This document shows, one piece after another, positions 1 through 8,751 of a stretch of DNA of 64,000 bases. This DNA is from Campylobacter sp. MG1. GTDB lineage: Bacteria; Campylobacterota; Campylobacteria; Campylobacterales; Campylobacteraceae. Within the stretch, counting starts at the first letter, position 1, and each line of letters begins with the position of its first letter. Under the pieces are notes generated by a model. The model saw nothing but the letters and a program-made list of their open reading frames with translations, had not been told where the DNA came from and made no database searches. The stretch lies in assembly GCF_026616895.1 (NCBI RefSeq), contig NZ_JANYME010000008.1, positions 1-64,000 on the forward strand, written 5' to 3'. The position numbers and the translations under genes are program-made.

Positions 1-114
1 TATGATATAAAATTTAATTACATTTTAGATAGCTTTAGCCTCTCCCTTGCCTATTTTATTCTTGCGATTTATCTAGACTATATAAAGACAAATCAAAGCA
101 GTTATAAACTCTAA
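1..114 (+). CDS. 3' end of an unidentified membrane protein (partial)
   Basis: An open frame runs from the first base to a TAA at 112-114 and gives 37 residues with no start inside the window. The piece has a hydrophobic stretch (SLSLAYFILAIYL) followed by a short charged and polar tail, as at the C-terminus of an inner-membrane protein. Codons such as AGC, CTC, GCC and GCG make it visibly less AT-rich than the following 700 bases, which supports real coding sequence. I cannot name the family from this fragment. It points towards ychF, which is on the other strand. Confidence 0.5.
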   Translation, partial: YDIKFNYILDSFSLSLAYFILAIYLDYIKTNQSSYKL

Positions 115-851
115 AATGTGATGTATATTTATAAAAATGCAAAAAAACTAAATAATACACACTAAAAAACTTAATTTAAACTTTATAGTATTTTATTTAG
201 CTTAAATATTCATAGTTAATGACTTTTGTTTCATTGTTATACTTCATTATTTATATCTATACTTTTAATTAGTTTTTATATTTATAAACACCTAATTATT
301 TTATGTACCTTATATTAAAAATCTTTATTTTTTGATATGCTTTTTATTACGATACTAATTCACAATAATTATTTCACCTTAATCTATTTTTCATCTAATT
401 TATTTATTTTTAATCATTTTTCTTTCAAATCTTTTAATATTTTAGGTGTTTCGTAATATTCTATTAAATAAAATAATTTAACAAATTCATAATTTTAATT
501 AATTTTATTATTAAAAATATTATTCATTTCTAAAAAAATATATCAAATTATAAATTTAACTGCAAAATAAAAATTATTATAATAAATTAATATATTATAT
601 AAAACTAAAAATTTAATTAAATAATTTTTAAAATAAATTTTATTTTTTCAATAAATTATAATTTAAATTATATATAAAATTAAAATTTCAAACAATAAAT
701 TTTACTAGTCCATAAATTTATTCTATATAAATTAAATATTAAAAATTTAACCAGATCATTTTGCATTAGCAATGCTATAAAACATAAAAACAATTATTAT
801 ACAATTTCAATCTATTAAATTAAATAATAAAATGTTTAAAGTAAATTTACC
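115..851. other. AT-rich non-coding gap between convergent genes
   Basis: This 737-base stretch is almost pure A and T, with stops in all frames. I see no tRNA or other RNA gene and no CRISPR-type repeats. The only patch of higher GC is a small hairpin near 763-775 (GCATT, loop AGC, AATGC). The right end contains the probable ychF terminator. It lies between the two convergent neighbours and may simply be spacer or the remains of a decayed gene. Confidence 0.5.
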
Positions 852-860
852 TTAAACATT
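831..860 (-). terminator. Probable terminator of the rpiB-ychF block
   Basis: A perfect 9-base inverted repeat, AATGTTTAA (831-839) and TTAAACATT (852-860), flanks a 12-base loop that itself holds the palindrome GTAAATTTAC (841-850). On the minus strand the hairpin begins at the ychF stop codon and is followed by TTTTATTATTTAATTT. It fits an intrinsic terminator, but the stem is almost all A-T pairs, so the call is moderate. Confidence 0.45.
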
Positions 861-1955
861 AAATCTAAAGTGCATTATATCGCCGTCAATTACTTCGTAA
901 TCTTTACCTTCTAAGCGTAATTTACCTGCTTCTTTAGCCTTTGCTTCACCACCACAATTTACGAAATCATCATAGCTAATTACTTCAGCCTTGATAAAGC
1001 CTTTTTCAAAATCATTATGAATTACACTTGCAGCCTTAGGAGCTTTATAACCTTTATGAATAGTCCAAGACCTAACTTCTTTAACCCCGCAAGTAAAATA
1101 AGAAATCAAATTAAGCTTAGCAAAACTTGTCCTAATAATAGCTGCTAAACCACTTTCATTTACACCTAATTCTTTTAAAAACTCATTAGCTTCAGCTTCG
1201 TCCATTCCAACCAAATCTTCTTCAAGCTTAGCACATAATTTTAAAACGCTATGATTTGATTTGGCTGCATATTCACGCACCTTTTTTACATAATCATTAT
1301 CATCTAATAATTCATCTTCGCTTACATTAACGCCATAAATTACTTCTTTAGCACTAAGTAATCTTAATTCTTTATTTAAAGTTATAAAAGCTTCACTATC
1401 ACGATTATTATATTCACTAGCTAATTTGCCATCTTCTAGGTGTTTTAATAAATCCTGTGCTAATTCAAGGCATTCTTTAGCACCTTTAAGATTTGCTCTT
1501 GCTTCTTTGCTAAGTCTATCAAGCTTTTTATTAAGTTGTTCAATATCAGCTAAGATTAATTCAAGATTTATGATTTCTATATCTCTTAACGGGTCAACCC
1601 CACCTTCAACATGAGTGATATTCTCATCATCAAAACATCTTACTATATGTAAAATCAAATCAGTTTCACGAATATTTGCTAAGAATTTATTCCCTAAACC
1701 TTCGCCTTTACTAGCACCCTTTACAAGACCTGCAATATCTACAAATTCTATCATTGAGTGCATTATTCTTTCAGGATTTACTATATTTGCTAAGACTTTT
1801 AATCTCTCATCAGGCACTTCAACAATAGCTTTATTTGGCTCAATGGTGCAAAATGGATAATTTGCTGCTTGAGCGTTTGCTGCCTTTGTTAAAGCATTAA
1901 AAGTCGTGCTTTTACCAACATTAGGAAGTCCAACAATACCTACGCTAAGGCTCAT
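852..1955 (-). CDS. ychF: Redox-regulated ATPase/GTPase YchF
   Basis: YchF (EngD) is a universally conserved P-loop NTPase of the Obg family. It binds ribosomes and prefers ATP over GTP in the members studied. The 367-residue protein has the full family length. The G1 motif GLPNVGKST is at residues 9-17, the switch region DIAGLVKGASKGEGLG is near 73-88, a coiled-coil insert lies around 130-200, and a TGS domain fills the C-terminus, ending HFRFNV. The ATG start leaves no upstream extension before the Walker motif. It overlaps the pepA stop by 4 bases (ATGA), so the two are probably co-translated. The order pepA-ychF is conserved in C. jejuni as I recall it. Confidence 0.95.
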   Translation of the reverse strand: MSLSVGIVGLPNVGKSTTFNALTKAANAQAANYPFCTIEPNKAIVEVPDERLKVLANIVNPERIMHSMIEFVDIAGLVKGASKGEGLGNKFLANIRETDLILHIVRCFDDENITHVEGGVDPLRDIEIINLELILADIEQLNKKLDRLSKEARANLKGAKECLELAQDLLKHLEDGKLASEYNNRDSEAFITLNKELRLLSAKEVIYGVNVSEDELLDDNDYVKKVREYAAKSNHSVLKLCAKLEEDLVGMDEAEANEFLKELGVNESGLAAIIRTSFAKLNLISYFTCGVKEVRSWTIHKGYKAPKAASVIHNDFEKGFIKAEVISYDDFVNCGGEAKAKEAGKLRLEGKDYEVIDGDIMHFRFNV

Positions 1956-3364
1956 TTTGCGCTCCTTGCCATTCTAAGTAAGTTTATAATATTCATTCTA
2001 ACTCCAGCTGCACTTGCTCCATAAGCATTCTCGCCCCACACTTTTTCTACATAAGCAGGTCCAGCAATGTCTAAATGCAACCATTTGTCTTTATATTCTT
2101 TTCTAATAAACTCGCCTAAGAACATTCCTGCACTAATTGCCCCACCATATCTTGAGCTACCTGTATTACTAACATCAGCTATTTTACTTTTGATAAGCTC
2201 TTTAATGTGTGGGTTAAAGTGTAAAACGCAAGTATATTCGCCACTTCTTTTTGAATTGTTATAAAACTCGTTTTGTAAGTCTTCATTATATCCCATAATA
2301 CCACTTGTATATTCGCTAAGCCCAACCACACAAGCACCCGTTAAAGTAGCTAAATCTATTAATAAATCAGGCTTTAAATCTTGAGCAAAACTCAAGCAAT
2401 CTGCTAAAACCAATCTTCCTTCAGCATCAGTATTTCTTACTTCTATACTTACACCTTCTCTTGAAATCAATATATCATCAGGCATATATGATTTTTCGCT
2501 TATGCAGTTTTGTGCTGCACCTATAATTCCGTGTATTTCATAAGGTAGTTTTAACATACTAGCTGCTTTTAAAATACCTAAAACAGCAGCCGCACCACTC
2601 TTATCAGCTTTCATAGTTAGCATATAATCAGCCGGTTTAAGACTTAGCCCACCTGTATCATATACAAGCCCTTTTCCTACATAAACTATTTTTTTAATAG
2701 CGTTTTGTGGTTTATAAGCTAAGTGGATTAATTTTGCAGGATAACTACTTGCACGATTTACTGCTAAAAATGCGTTCATTCCTTCTTTTTGTAAATAATC
2801 ATCGCTATAAACATTGCATTCTAAATCAAATTCTTTAGCTAATTTTAAAGCGTCTTTTTCAAAACTAAGTTGATTATAAGTGCTTGGAATTTCATTTACT
2901 ATATTTTTTACATCTTCACAAGCATTTGCTAATACTTTACCTAGCTCAACGCCTTGTTGAATATCATCGTTTTGTTGTGTTTCAAGGCTTATTAATTCTA
3001 TTTTAGAATTCTTAGGCTCTTTATGATATTTGTTAAACTCATATAAAGATGAAATAACAGCATAAATATGAGCATAAGCACTATAAAACTCACAACCAAG
3101 ATTAATAAATTCAAGGCTAATGCTTTTTATATTTAAGCTCTTAATGCTCTTAATCGCACTACCTAAACTAGCTATAAAACTAGCATAAGTTAATTCATCG
3201 TTTAAGCCAACATAAAGCGTTCTTTTAGCTAGGTTGCAAATCGCTCCAACTCCTTTATAATCATTTATTTCAAAAAATTCTTTATCATCAAATCTACTTA
3301 AATCTTTGTTTTGTATCAAACAAACTTTAAAATCAGTATTTTTTTCATTAAATACTACTTTCAT
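1952..3364 (-). CDS. pepA: Leucyl aminopeptidase (M17 family)
   Basis: PepA is a cytosolic hexameric metallo-aminopeptidase that removes N-terminal residues from peptides. The 470-residue protein has the usual length. The C-terminal catalytic domain shows the M17 metal and active-site motifs GKGLVYDTGGLSLKP (about 229-243), MKADKSGAA and NTDAEGRLVLADCL (about 312-325), with the ligand Asp and Glu residues intact. The N-terminal 150 residues are the less conserved macro-like domain. The ATG start has a purine-rich upstream region. The gene overlaps ychF by 4 bases and follows the DedA gene, whose 3' end overlaps its 5' end by 17 bases, so it belongs to the rpiB-ychF block. Confidence 0.95.
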   Translation of the reverse strand: MKVVFNEKNTDFKVCLIQNKDLSRFDDKEFFEINDYKGVGAICNLAKRTLYVGLNDELTYASFIASLGSAIKSIKSLNIKSISLEFINLGCEFYSAYAHIYAVISSLYEFNKYHKEPKNSKIELISLETQQNDDIQQGVELGKVLANACEDVKNIVNEIPSTYNQLSFEKDALKLAKEFDLECNVYSDDYLQKEGMNAFLAVNRASSYPAKLIHLAYKPQNAIKKIVYVGKGLVYDTGGLSLKPADYMLTMKADKSGAAAVLGILKAASMLKLPYEIHGIIGAAQNCISEKSYMPDDILISREGVSIEVRNTDAEGRLVLADCLSFAQDLKPDLLIDLATLTGACVVGLSEYTSGIMGYNEDLQNEFYNNSKRSGEYTCVLHFNPHIKELIKSKIADVSNTGSSRYGGAISAGMFLGEFIRKEYKDKWLHLDIAGPAYVEKVWGENAYGASAAGVRMNIINLLRMARSAK

Positions 3365-3998
3365 TTTTTTTACCTTTCTTACTTAATAATTTATTTTCTA
3401 AACTTTTAAAAGCATATAAAATTAAGCATAAAAATCCTATTACTAAAATAGCTGCTAAATACCAATGCTCTTTTGCCCAATTAATAATAGCCCAAATTTG
3501 TTCTCCGAAAATATAAACAGTTACTATTGTTACTGCTGCCCAAATTTGAGCTGAAATAAAATTGATTATTCCAAATTTCTTTGCACTATAATTAGTAAGC
3601 CCTATACTCATAGGAATAACGGTTCTAAAACCATACATATAGCGTTGAATAAATATTATAGGCCAGCCGTATTTTTGAAGTAAAATCTGTGCTACTGCAA
3701 ATTTTCGCCTTTGTGTTTTTAGCTTTTTTCTAATATAGCTTTTTGAGTATCTTCCTATATAAAAATATATCTGATCGCCCAAAAATCCCCCACAACCTGC
3801 TATAAATGTGATAAGTCCTATATGAATATGTTCTCCGTGAGCTGCAAGTCCTGCTAGTATTAATGCAGTTTCGCCTTCTAGCGTGCACCATAAAAATATA
3901 ATAATACTAGCAATTACGATTTTATCTCTAAATAAGGAAGTTAAAACCCCCTCAGGGTCAGCAAAAAAGGAATTTATAAAATTAATTATCATATCCAT
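3348..3998 (-). CDS. DedA family inner-membrane protein
   Basis: DedA (SNARE-associated/VTT) proteins are multi-pass inner-membrane proteins linked to lipid-carrier recycling and membrane homeostasis. The protein has hydrophobic helices throughout. It has the family signature in the region FIAGCGGFLGDQIYFYIGRY and the later RYMYGFRTVIPMSIGL, with conserved Arg and Gly residues, and a basic tail. I place the start at the ATG at 3998 because AAAGGA lies 6 bases before it. A longer frame exists but would need a TTG inside the apt 3' end. This gives 216 residues and a 2-base gap after apt. C. jejuni has a DedA gene at the same place between apt and pepA. Confidence 0.9.
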   Translation of the reverse strand: MDMIINFINSFFADPEGVLTSLFRDKIVIASIIIFLWCTLEGETALILAGLAAHGEHIHIGLITFIAGCGGFLGDQIYFYIGRYSKSYIRKKLKTQRRKFAVAQILLQKYGWPIIFIQRYMYGFRTVIPMSIGLTNYSAKKFGIINFISAQIWAAVTIVTVYIFGEQIWAIINWAKEHWYLAAILVIGFLCLILYAFKSLENKLLSKKGKKNESSI

Positions 3999-4000
3999 TG

Positions 4001-4534
4001 CTAATCCTTTAAAACACAATAAATATCGTCACAATGCTCTTTTAAAGCATCATACCCACCGATATTTATATCTATTAAAAAACAACTCTTAATTTCTTTA
4101 GCACCTGCTAATTTTAATAATTTCATACAAGCAATGCTAGTGCCACCTGTAGCTAATAAATCATCCATAAAAAGAACTTTTACATCTTTTTTGCCTAAAA
4201 ATGCGTCCTTTTTCATCTCTATTTTATCTTTGCCGTATTCTAAATCATATTCAATGCTTATTAGCTCTCCTGGGAGTTTATTTTTCTTTCTAATTGGAAC
4301 AAAAGGGATATTTAAAATAGCTCCTAATGCAGCTGCAAAAATAAAGCCACGACTTTCAGCTCCTACTAAAAAATCAAATTCTTCATCTTTATATTTATCT
4401 TTTAAGTGATTTATTAAAACTTGCCAACCTTCTTTATCTGCTAAAAGCGTGGTAATATCTGCAAATACAATTCCTTCTTTTGGGTAGTTTGGGTATCTTT
4501 TTATCTTCTCATTTAATAATTTTTCTATATTCAT
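4001..4534 (-). CDS. apt: Adenine phosphoribosyltransferase
   Basis: Apt makes AMP from adenine and PRPP in purine salvage. The 177-residue protein matches the family length. It carries the PRPP-binding motif VLFMDDLLATGGTS near residues 120-133 and the N-terminal pattern YPKEGIVFADITTLL, typical of bacterial Apt. ESRGFIFAAALG near 60-71 is the conserved dimer and active-site segment. The ATG at 4534 has AAGGG 6 bases upstream. It sits downstream of rpiB and a small coiled-coil gene. The nucleobase permease upstream of rpiB is separated from it by a terminator but may serve the same salvage route. Confidence 0.95.
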   Translation of the reverse strand: MNIEKLLNEKIKRYPNYPKEGIVFADITTLLADKEGWQVLINHLKDKYKDEEFDFLVGAESRGFIFAAALGAILNIPFVPIRKKNKLPGELISIEYDLEYGKDKIEMKKDAFLGKKDVKVLFMDDLLATGGTSIACMKLLKLAGAKEIKSCFLIDINIGGYDALKEHCDDIYCVLKD

Positions 4535-4547
4535 AATTGCCCTTAAA

Positions 4548-4865
4548 TTAACTTATATCATTAATCTCTTCTGATTTTGATTTTAATTTATCATTTTCTA
4601 AACGATATTTTGAATTTCTAATTCTTAAATTTATTATTTCATTTTTAAGTTTAATAATTTCACTATCTAATAAATCAATATTTTCTAAAGAACTCTTAAA
4701 ATGAGTTTGTAATTTTTTAATTAATTCTTCCATATCAATAATATTATTTTCTAAATTTTCTTTTATATTTTTCTCTCTTAAAAAAAGAGCTTTATAATAA
4801 AACATCATTACTATAAAAAATATGCAAACACAAATTAATATGAATACAATAAAATAATCAAGCAT
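4548..4865 (-). CDS. Small membrane-anchored coiled-coil protein, function unknown
   Basis: I do not recognise a family with known function. The 105-residue protein has one N-terminal transmembrane helix (about residues 4-24) and then a charged helical region rich in Lys, Glu, Asn and Leu that should form a coiled coil to about residue 98. The ATG directly abuts the rpiB stop codon (TAAATG), so translation is probably coupled. C. jejuni has a small membrane protein between rpiB and apt as I recall, so this is likely a conserved Campylobacter gene and not a spurious frame. Confidence 0.75.
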   Translation of the reverse strand: MLDYFIVFILICVCIFFIVMMFYYKALFLREKNIKENLENNIIDMEELIKKLQTHFKSSLENIDLLDSEIIKLKNEIINLRIRNSKYRLENDKLKSKSEEINDIS

Positions 4866-5294
4866 TTAATTTAGCCCTAATTTTTTTACTCTATTTTCGT
4901 GTCTTCCACCAAGAAATGGGGTATTTATAAAGGTTATGATTAAATTTTTTGCAAGTTCAAAATCAACAAATCTAGCGCCTAAAGATATAACATTAGCGTC
5001 ATTATGTTCTCTTGCTAATCTTGCATAATCTTCGCAATGACAAAGTGCTGCACGAATATGCTTATGACGATTTGCCGCTATGCTAATTCCTATACCACTT
5101 CCACAAATAATAACACCTATTGCATTTGTATCGTTTTTAAGCTCATTTGCTAATTTATTAGCATAATCAGGATAATCCACACTATCATCACTATCACAAC
5201 CAAGATTTATACATTCGTATTCTTTACTAAAGTATTCAATCAAACTAAACTTTAACTTAGTTGCTGCGTGGTCGTTTGCAAAATAAATTCTCAT
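4866..5294 (-). CDS. rpiB: Ribose-5-phosphate isomerase B
   Basis: RpiB interconverts ribose 5-phosphate and ribulose 5-phosphate in the pentose phosphate pathway. The 142-residue protein shows the phosphate-binding start NDHAATKLK, the catalytic region CGSGIGISIAANRHKHIRAALCH (active-site Cys near 64) and EHNDANVISLGARF, all standard for the RpiB/LacAB family. AAGGA precedes the ATG by 6 bases. It is the first gene after the terminator at 5376-5397, so its promoter should lie in 5295-5375. A transaldolase of the same pathway is encoded at 21802-22767. Confidence 0.95.
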   Translation of the reverse strand: MRIYFANDHAATKLKFSLIEYFSKEYECINLGCDSDDSVDYPDYANKLANELKNDTNAIGVIICGSGIGISIAANRHKHIRAALCHCEDYARLAREHNDANVISLGARFVDFELAKNLIITFINTPFLGGRHENRVKKLGLN

Positions 5295-5375
5295 ATTTTT
5301 CCTTGATATAAAATAATTTTAGTTTAATATTTAAAAGTTAATTAATAAAAAAAGTTAATAATTAAAAATATAAAA

Positions 5376-5397
5376 ATTGCCACACAACAGTGGCAAT
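5376..5397 (-). terminator. Rho-independent terminator after the permease gene
   Basis: ATTGCCAC (5376-5383) and GTGGCAAT (5390-5397) form a perfect 8-base stem with a 6-base loop. On the minus strand the stem is followed by TTTTATATTTTT. It lies 7 bases beyond the permease stop codon. This is the most GC-rich hairpin of the block and ends the ilvI-to-permease transcription unit before rpiB. Confidence 0.88.
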
Positions 5398-5404
5398 AAA
5401 TTAT

Positions 5405-6766
5405 TTATTTTTCTTTAGGTAAAAGAATTTCTAAAACTATAGCACTTAAACCACCTGTTGCTATAGCTGAACTAAATAAAGTTTTAAAAAATTCTGGTAA
5501 ATGTTCTAAAATTTGTGGCTGAGTACTTACCCCTAATCCTAAAGCTAAAGATATAGATAAAATCATAACCGAACGCTTATTTAATTGTTCTCTTGAAATT
5601 ATCTTAATTCCTGTTGCTGCAATTGTTCCAAACATTACTAAAATAGCTCCACCAATAACTGGTTCAGGTATTCTTAAAGCAAACTCCGCAACAATAGGAA
5701 AAATCCCACAAAGCATTAACATTATACAAACGATATATCCTACATAACGACTTGCTACTCCGCTAAGAGCAATTACAGCGTTATTTTGTCCAAAACAAGA
5801 ATTTGGGAAAGTATTGAAAAAACCTGATACAAATGAATTAAATCCATTAGCAAATACTCCGCCTCTAAGCCTTCTTTCATAAATTTCTCCACTTAATGGC
5901 TGCTTACTAAGCTCACTCGTAGCACTAATATCACCTATCGTTTCAAGAGATGTTATTAAAAAAATTATCACAAAAGTTAAAATTAAACCTGGTTCTATAC
6001 TAAGACCATAAAATAATGGAATAGGAACAATGAAAGTATCAACTGCATTAATATTATCTAAGCTAAACCTTCCTATAAAAGATGCTAAAACTATACCTAT
6101 TAATATTGAAAAAAATAAAGCTCCTACCCTAAAAATAGGTTGTTTAAATGAATTAAAAATAATTATAAATAATAATACAATGCCACTTAACATTAAATTT
6201 TCTAAACTAGCAAATTGTAAATTTGGTGCTAAATCTTTATTCATACTAGAATAGCCACCACCAGCACTTATTAAGCCAGCACTTATTAATGTAAGACCAA
6301 TTATCATAACGACTATTCCACAAACTAAATTAGATATTATTTTTCTAACATATTTTAGACTAACTGAAACTAACATCTCGGTAATACTGCAAAGCATTAA
6401 TGTACCAAAAATTGCACCTAAAATTTGTGCATCACTAAGCTCTTTATTTTTTAAAATCAAGCCTCCAAAAATAATTGCTGAAACAAAATTAAAACTTGTT
6501 CCTTGTACACTCAAAAGTCCTGAGCCTATTTGAAATTTTCCTATTTTAATAGTACTCATCTGTATGAATCCAGCTACACCACTAGCAAATAAAGACATTG
6601 ATACAATTCTCGTAATATTTTCTTCATCTAACCCTATACCTTTTCCTATAAGAAGTGATGGAGTAATTACAGCTACAAACATAGCCATTAAATGCACAAG
6701 TGCAGCAAGTAATGCACGCATAAACGGTGGTCTATCTTCTAAATGATAGATTAATTCATCTTTCAT
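5405..6766 (-). CDS. NCS2-family xanthine/uracil permease
   Basis: Members of the nucleobase:cation symporter 2 family import xanthine, uric acid or uracil with protons or sodium. The 453-residue protein is hydrophobic with 12-14 predicted helices. It has the family hallmark region FPNSCFGQNNAVIALSGV near 315-332 and the preceding ATSELSKQP segment that lines the substrate site. The overall pattern resembles PbuX/XanQ (xanthine) more than UraA, but I cannot fix the substrate. AAGGATG precedes the ATG. It is the last gene before the terminator at 5376-5397 and follows two cell-envelope hydrolase genes. It is probably functionally linked to apt on the other side of the terminator. Confidence 0.88.
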   Translation of the reverse strand: MKDELIYHLEDRPPFMRALLAALVHLMAMFVAVITPSLLIGKGIGLDEENITRIVSMSLFASGVAGFIQMSTIKIGKFQIGSGLLSVQGTSFNFVSAIIFGGLILKNKELSDAQILGAIFGTLMLCSITEMLVSVSLKYVRKIISNLVCGIVVMIIGLTLISAGLISAGGGYSSMNKDLAPNLQFASLENLMLSGIVLLFIIIFNSFKQPIFRVGALFFSILIGIVLASFIGRFSLDNINAVDTFIVPIPLFYGLSIEPGLILTFVIIFLITSLETIGDISATSELSKQPLSGEIYERRLRGGVFANGFNSFVSGFFNTFPNSCFGQNNAVIALSGVASRYVGYIVCIMLMLCGIFPIVAEFALRIPEPVIGGAILVMFGTIAATGIKIISREQLNKRSVMILSISLALGLGVSTQPQILEHLPEFFKTLFSSAIATGGLSAIVLEILLPKEK

Positions 6767-6775
6767 TTTTCATCC

Positions 6776-7822
6776 TTAAATTTTATCTAAATATTTTAAA
6801 AGCTTTGAAGCAACATAGTCATAACCTTGTTTTGTTAAATGAGTATTTTTTAAAGATTTGTTTTGTTTAATCCACTCTTGTTTACCCCCCTCTTTTTGCA
6901 TTAATTCATCAATATCAAAAACATTAACTTGATTTTGTTCTGCGAGCTTTTTTATTAATTTCTTAATATTGTCGTTATTCTTACCTTTAACATAAACTTT
7001 ATCTTTATATATAACGGGTTCAGGTGGAATTAATAAAATAATTTTAGCTGAATTAAAAATTTTTATTAAATTATTAAATTTAAATAAAAATTCATCTGAA
7101 TTTATAGTATCTGCTACACTTTCATTTGTACCGAAAGAAAAAATAACTAAATCATAATTTAATTTTTTAGCTGCTATTTTTTGTATATTTTTATTAATCC
7201 TATCATAATTAAAAATACTAGCACCATTAATACCAATACTATCAATAAATGTCTGATTATTTGAAAAAAATCCACCTATAGTTGTATTATTTTTTACATT
7301 AAAATTTATGTTTTGAGTAATTTTAGTATATTTTTTAAAACTCCAGATATTATTTTTTAATTCTAAATACTCTATATTTTTTGGGGTAAAATCTAAATTT
7401 ATATTTATCTTACAATCATTATTACAAACAGCATTTATTCCTGAAAAAGCTAAATTATTTTTAGTATTTATCAAATAATTTATATTAAAATTTTCGTTAT
7501 TATATTTAACCAAATATTGATTATGCCATTTAGGTAAATCAGGGGGGATAAAGCCTAAATAATGTATATTTAAAGCGTTTCTAAAATAATTACTCATATA
7601 ATCACTCGCTATATGAGAATCACCTATAAATAATATTTTTTTAAATTTAATATTATCAGATCTTTGATTATTAATTTCATCTTTATCTAAAACTTTATTT
7701 TCAATAATAACTTTATCTTTTTCTAGCTTATCATTTGATAAAACCTCAGTTTTACCATCAATCGCCTTATTAGAGCAAGAAGTAAATAATAAAAAAATGA
7801 GTAAAAAAACAACCCATCTCAT
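6776..7822 (-). CDS. SGNH/GDSL-type lipoprotein, probable O-acetylpeptidoglycan esterase-like
   Basis: The 348-residue protein begins with a lipoprotein signal and lipobox LLFTSC (Cys 16). SGNH block I is ILFIGDSHIASDY near 64-76 (Ser 69), the block III-like FSFGTNES follows, and the last block has His 328 in THLTKQGYDY. Between blocks I and III there is a beta-rich insertion of about 150 residues, as in Campylobacter Ape1, where a CBM35-like domain is inserted. The Asp expected just before the last His is absent (Lys-Asn-Thr-His). Its start overlaps the stop of the next SGNH gene by 4 bases, and an MBOAT gene lies further upstream, so the trio probably adds and removes acetyl groups on peptidoglycan. 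The exact role, transfer or hydrolysis, is inferred. Confidence 0.65.
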   Translation of the reverse strand: MRWVVFLLIFLLFTSCSNKAIDGKTEVLSNDKLEKDKVIIENKVLDKDEINNQRSDNIKFKKILFIGDSHIASDYMSNYFRNALNIHYLGFIPPDLPKWHNQYLVKYNNENFNINYLINTKNNLAFSGINAVCNNDCKININLDFTPKNIEYLELKNNIWSFKKYTKITQNINFNVKNNTTIGGFFSNNQTFIDSIGINGASIFNYDRINKNIQKIAAKKLNYDLVIFSFGTNESVADTINSDEFLFKFNNLIKIFNSAKIILLIPPEPVIYKDKVYVKGKNNDNIKKLIKKLAEQNQVNVFDIDELMQKEGGKQEWIKQNKSLKNTHLTKQGYDYVASKLLKYLDKI

Positions 7823-8751
7823 TGGAATTCAACCTTTTTAAAAAAATCATCTGATAATAAAGCATACCCATAAGGAGTAAAATGTATACCATCATTTGAC
7901 CGTATTTTTTTACTTTTGCCGTCAATTTTTATATAAAAATCAAAATGCTCAGTTAATATAGGATTTAATTTTATAAAATGATAATTTCTTTTATTTGATA
8001 AATACAAAAATATATCATTTAAAATTCTCACTTTATCATTTTGAATTTCATTTTTAACAACTGGTAGTTCATACCAAAATAAATTAGCATTATATTTTTG
8101 TGCTACTTCAACAAGCTCATTTATCCTTCTTATATAAAATTCAATCCATTCTTTATCACCAAATTTTAATAATTTTTTATTTTCACTAGCGTCCCATAAA
8201 TCATTAACACCAACAAGCATTACAATATTTCTTATATCTTTATTACTAAGTGTATCATCTAAAACCTTAGCATAGTCGTAGTATTTTTTTCTAAGTAATC
8301 CAGTGCTTTGCTTTGCAATATTTTCACATTTTATATTTTTCTTTCTAGCTTTATTACAAATTGCAACCCCCACGCCTTGCATTAAACTATCACCTAAAAG
8401 TATTAAACCATCATCTTTTTTCAAAACTATATTTTGTTTTATATTTTTATATTCATCATATATAAGTTTTATTTTATGCAAATGACTTAAATGACACTTA
8501 TCATACATATAAAATATTTTATATTCTTGTTTTTCATCTAAAAAATTATCTAAATTTGATAATTCATCTTTGTTTAATAAAAAAACATTATTTTCTAAAT
8601 ATAATCTAAATTCATTTGCTTTTGATAAAAAAATATTATTGTACAATATCGGTTTATGATATGTTTGATAATAATACTCTTTTAAAGAATCATTAAAAAT
8701 TCCTATAAAAAGCAAGCTAGATGTAATTAAAATTAATATAAATTCTCTCAT
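7819..8751 (-). CDS. Membrane-anchored SGNH hydrolase-fold protein, probable peptidoglycan O-acetyltransferase PatB-like
   Basis: The 310-residue protein has an N-terminal anchor helix (about 3-20) and a periplasmic SGNH domain: block I LILLGDSLMQGVG (Ser 122), block III MLVGVNDLWD (about 178-187) and block V NDGIHFTPYGY with Asp 287 and His 290. All catalytic residues look intact. SGNH proteins encoded directly downstream of an MBOAT gene usually take the acetyl group exported by the MBOAT protein and place it on a glycan. The neighbourhood of ftsW and murG points to peptidoglycan (PatA/PatB pair). The stop of the MBOAT gene overlaps its start (TAATG). It could also act as an esterase. Confidence 0.65.
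   Translation of the reverse strand: MREFILILITSSLLFIGIFNDSLKEYYYQTYHKPILYNNIFLSKANEFRLYLENNVFLLNKDELSNLDNFLDEKQEYKIFYMYDKCHLSHLHKIKLIYDEYKNIKQNIVLKKDDGLILLGDSLMQGVGVAICNKARKKNIKCENIAKQSTGLLRKKYYDYAKVLDDTLSNKDIRNIVMLVGVNDLWDASENKKLLKFGDKEWIEFYIRRINELVEVAQKYNANLFWYELPVVKNEIQNDKVRILNDIFLYLSNKRNYHFIKLNPILTEHFDFYIKIDGKSKKIRSNDGIHFTPYGYALLSDDFFKKVEFQ

Noticed and set aside
227-233. Single TGTTTCA matching the HP1021 box in the left gap
   Set aside because: One isolated heptamer in AT-rich DNA, not near a promoter, is expected by chance.
115-851. tRNA or small structured RNA in the gap
   Set aside because: The sequence lacks the GC content and paired arms a tRNA needs; only one 5-base stem is seen.
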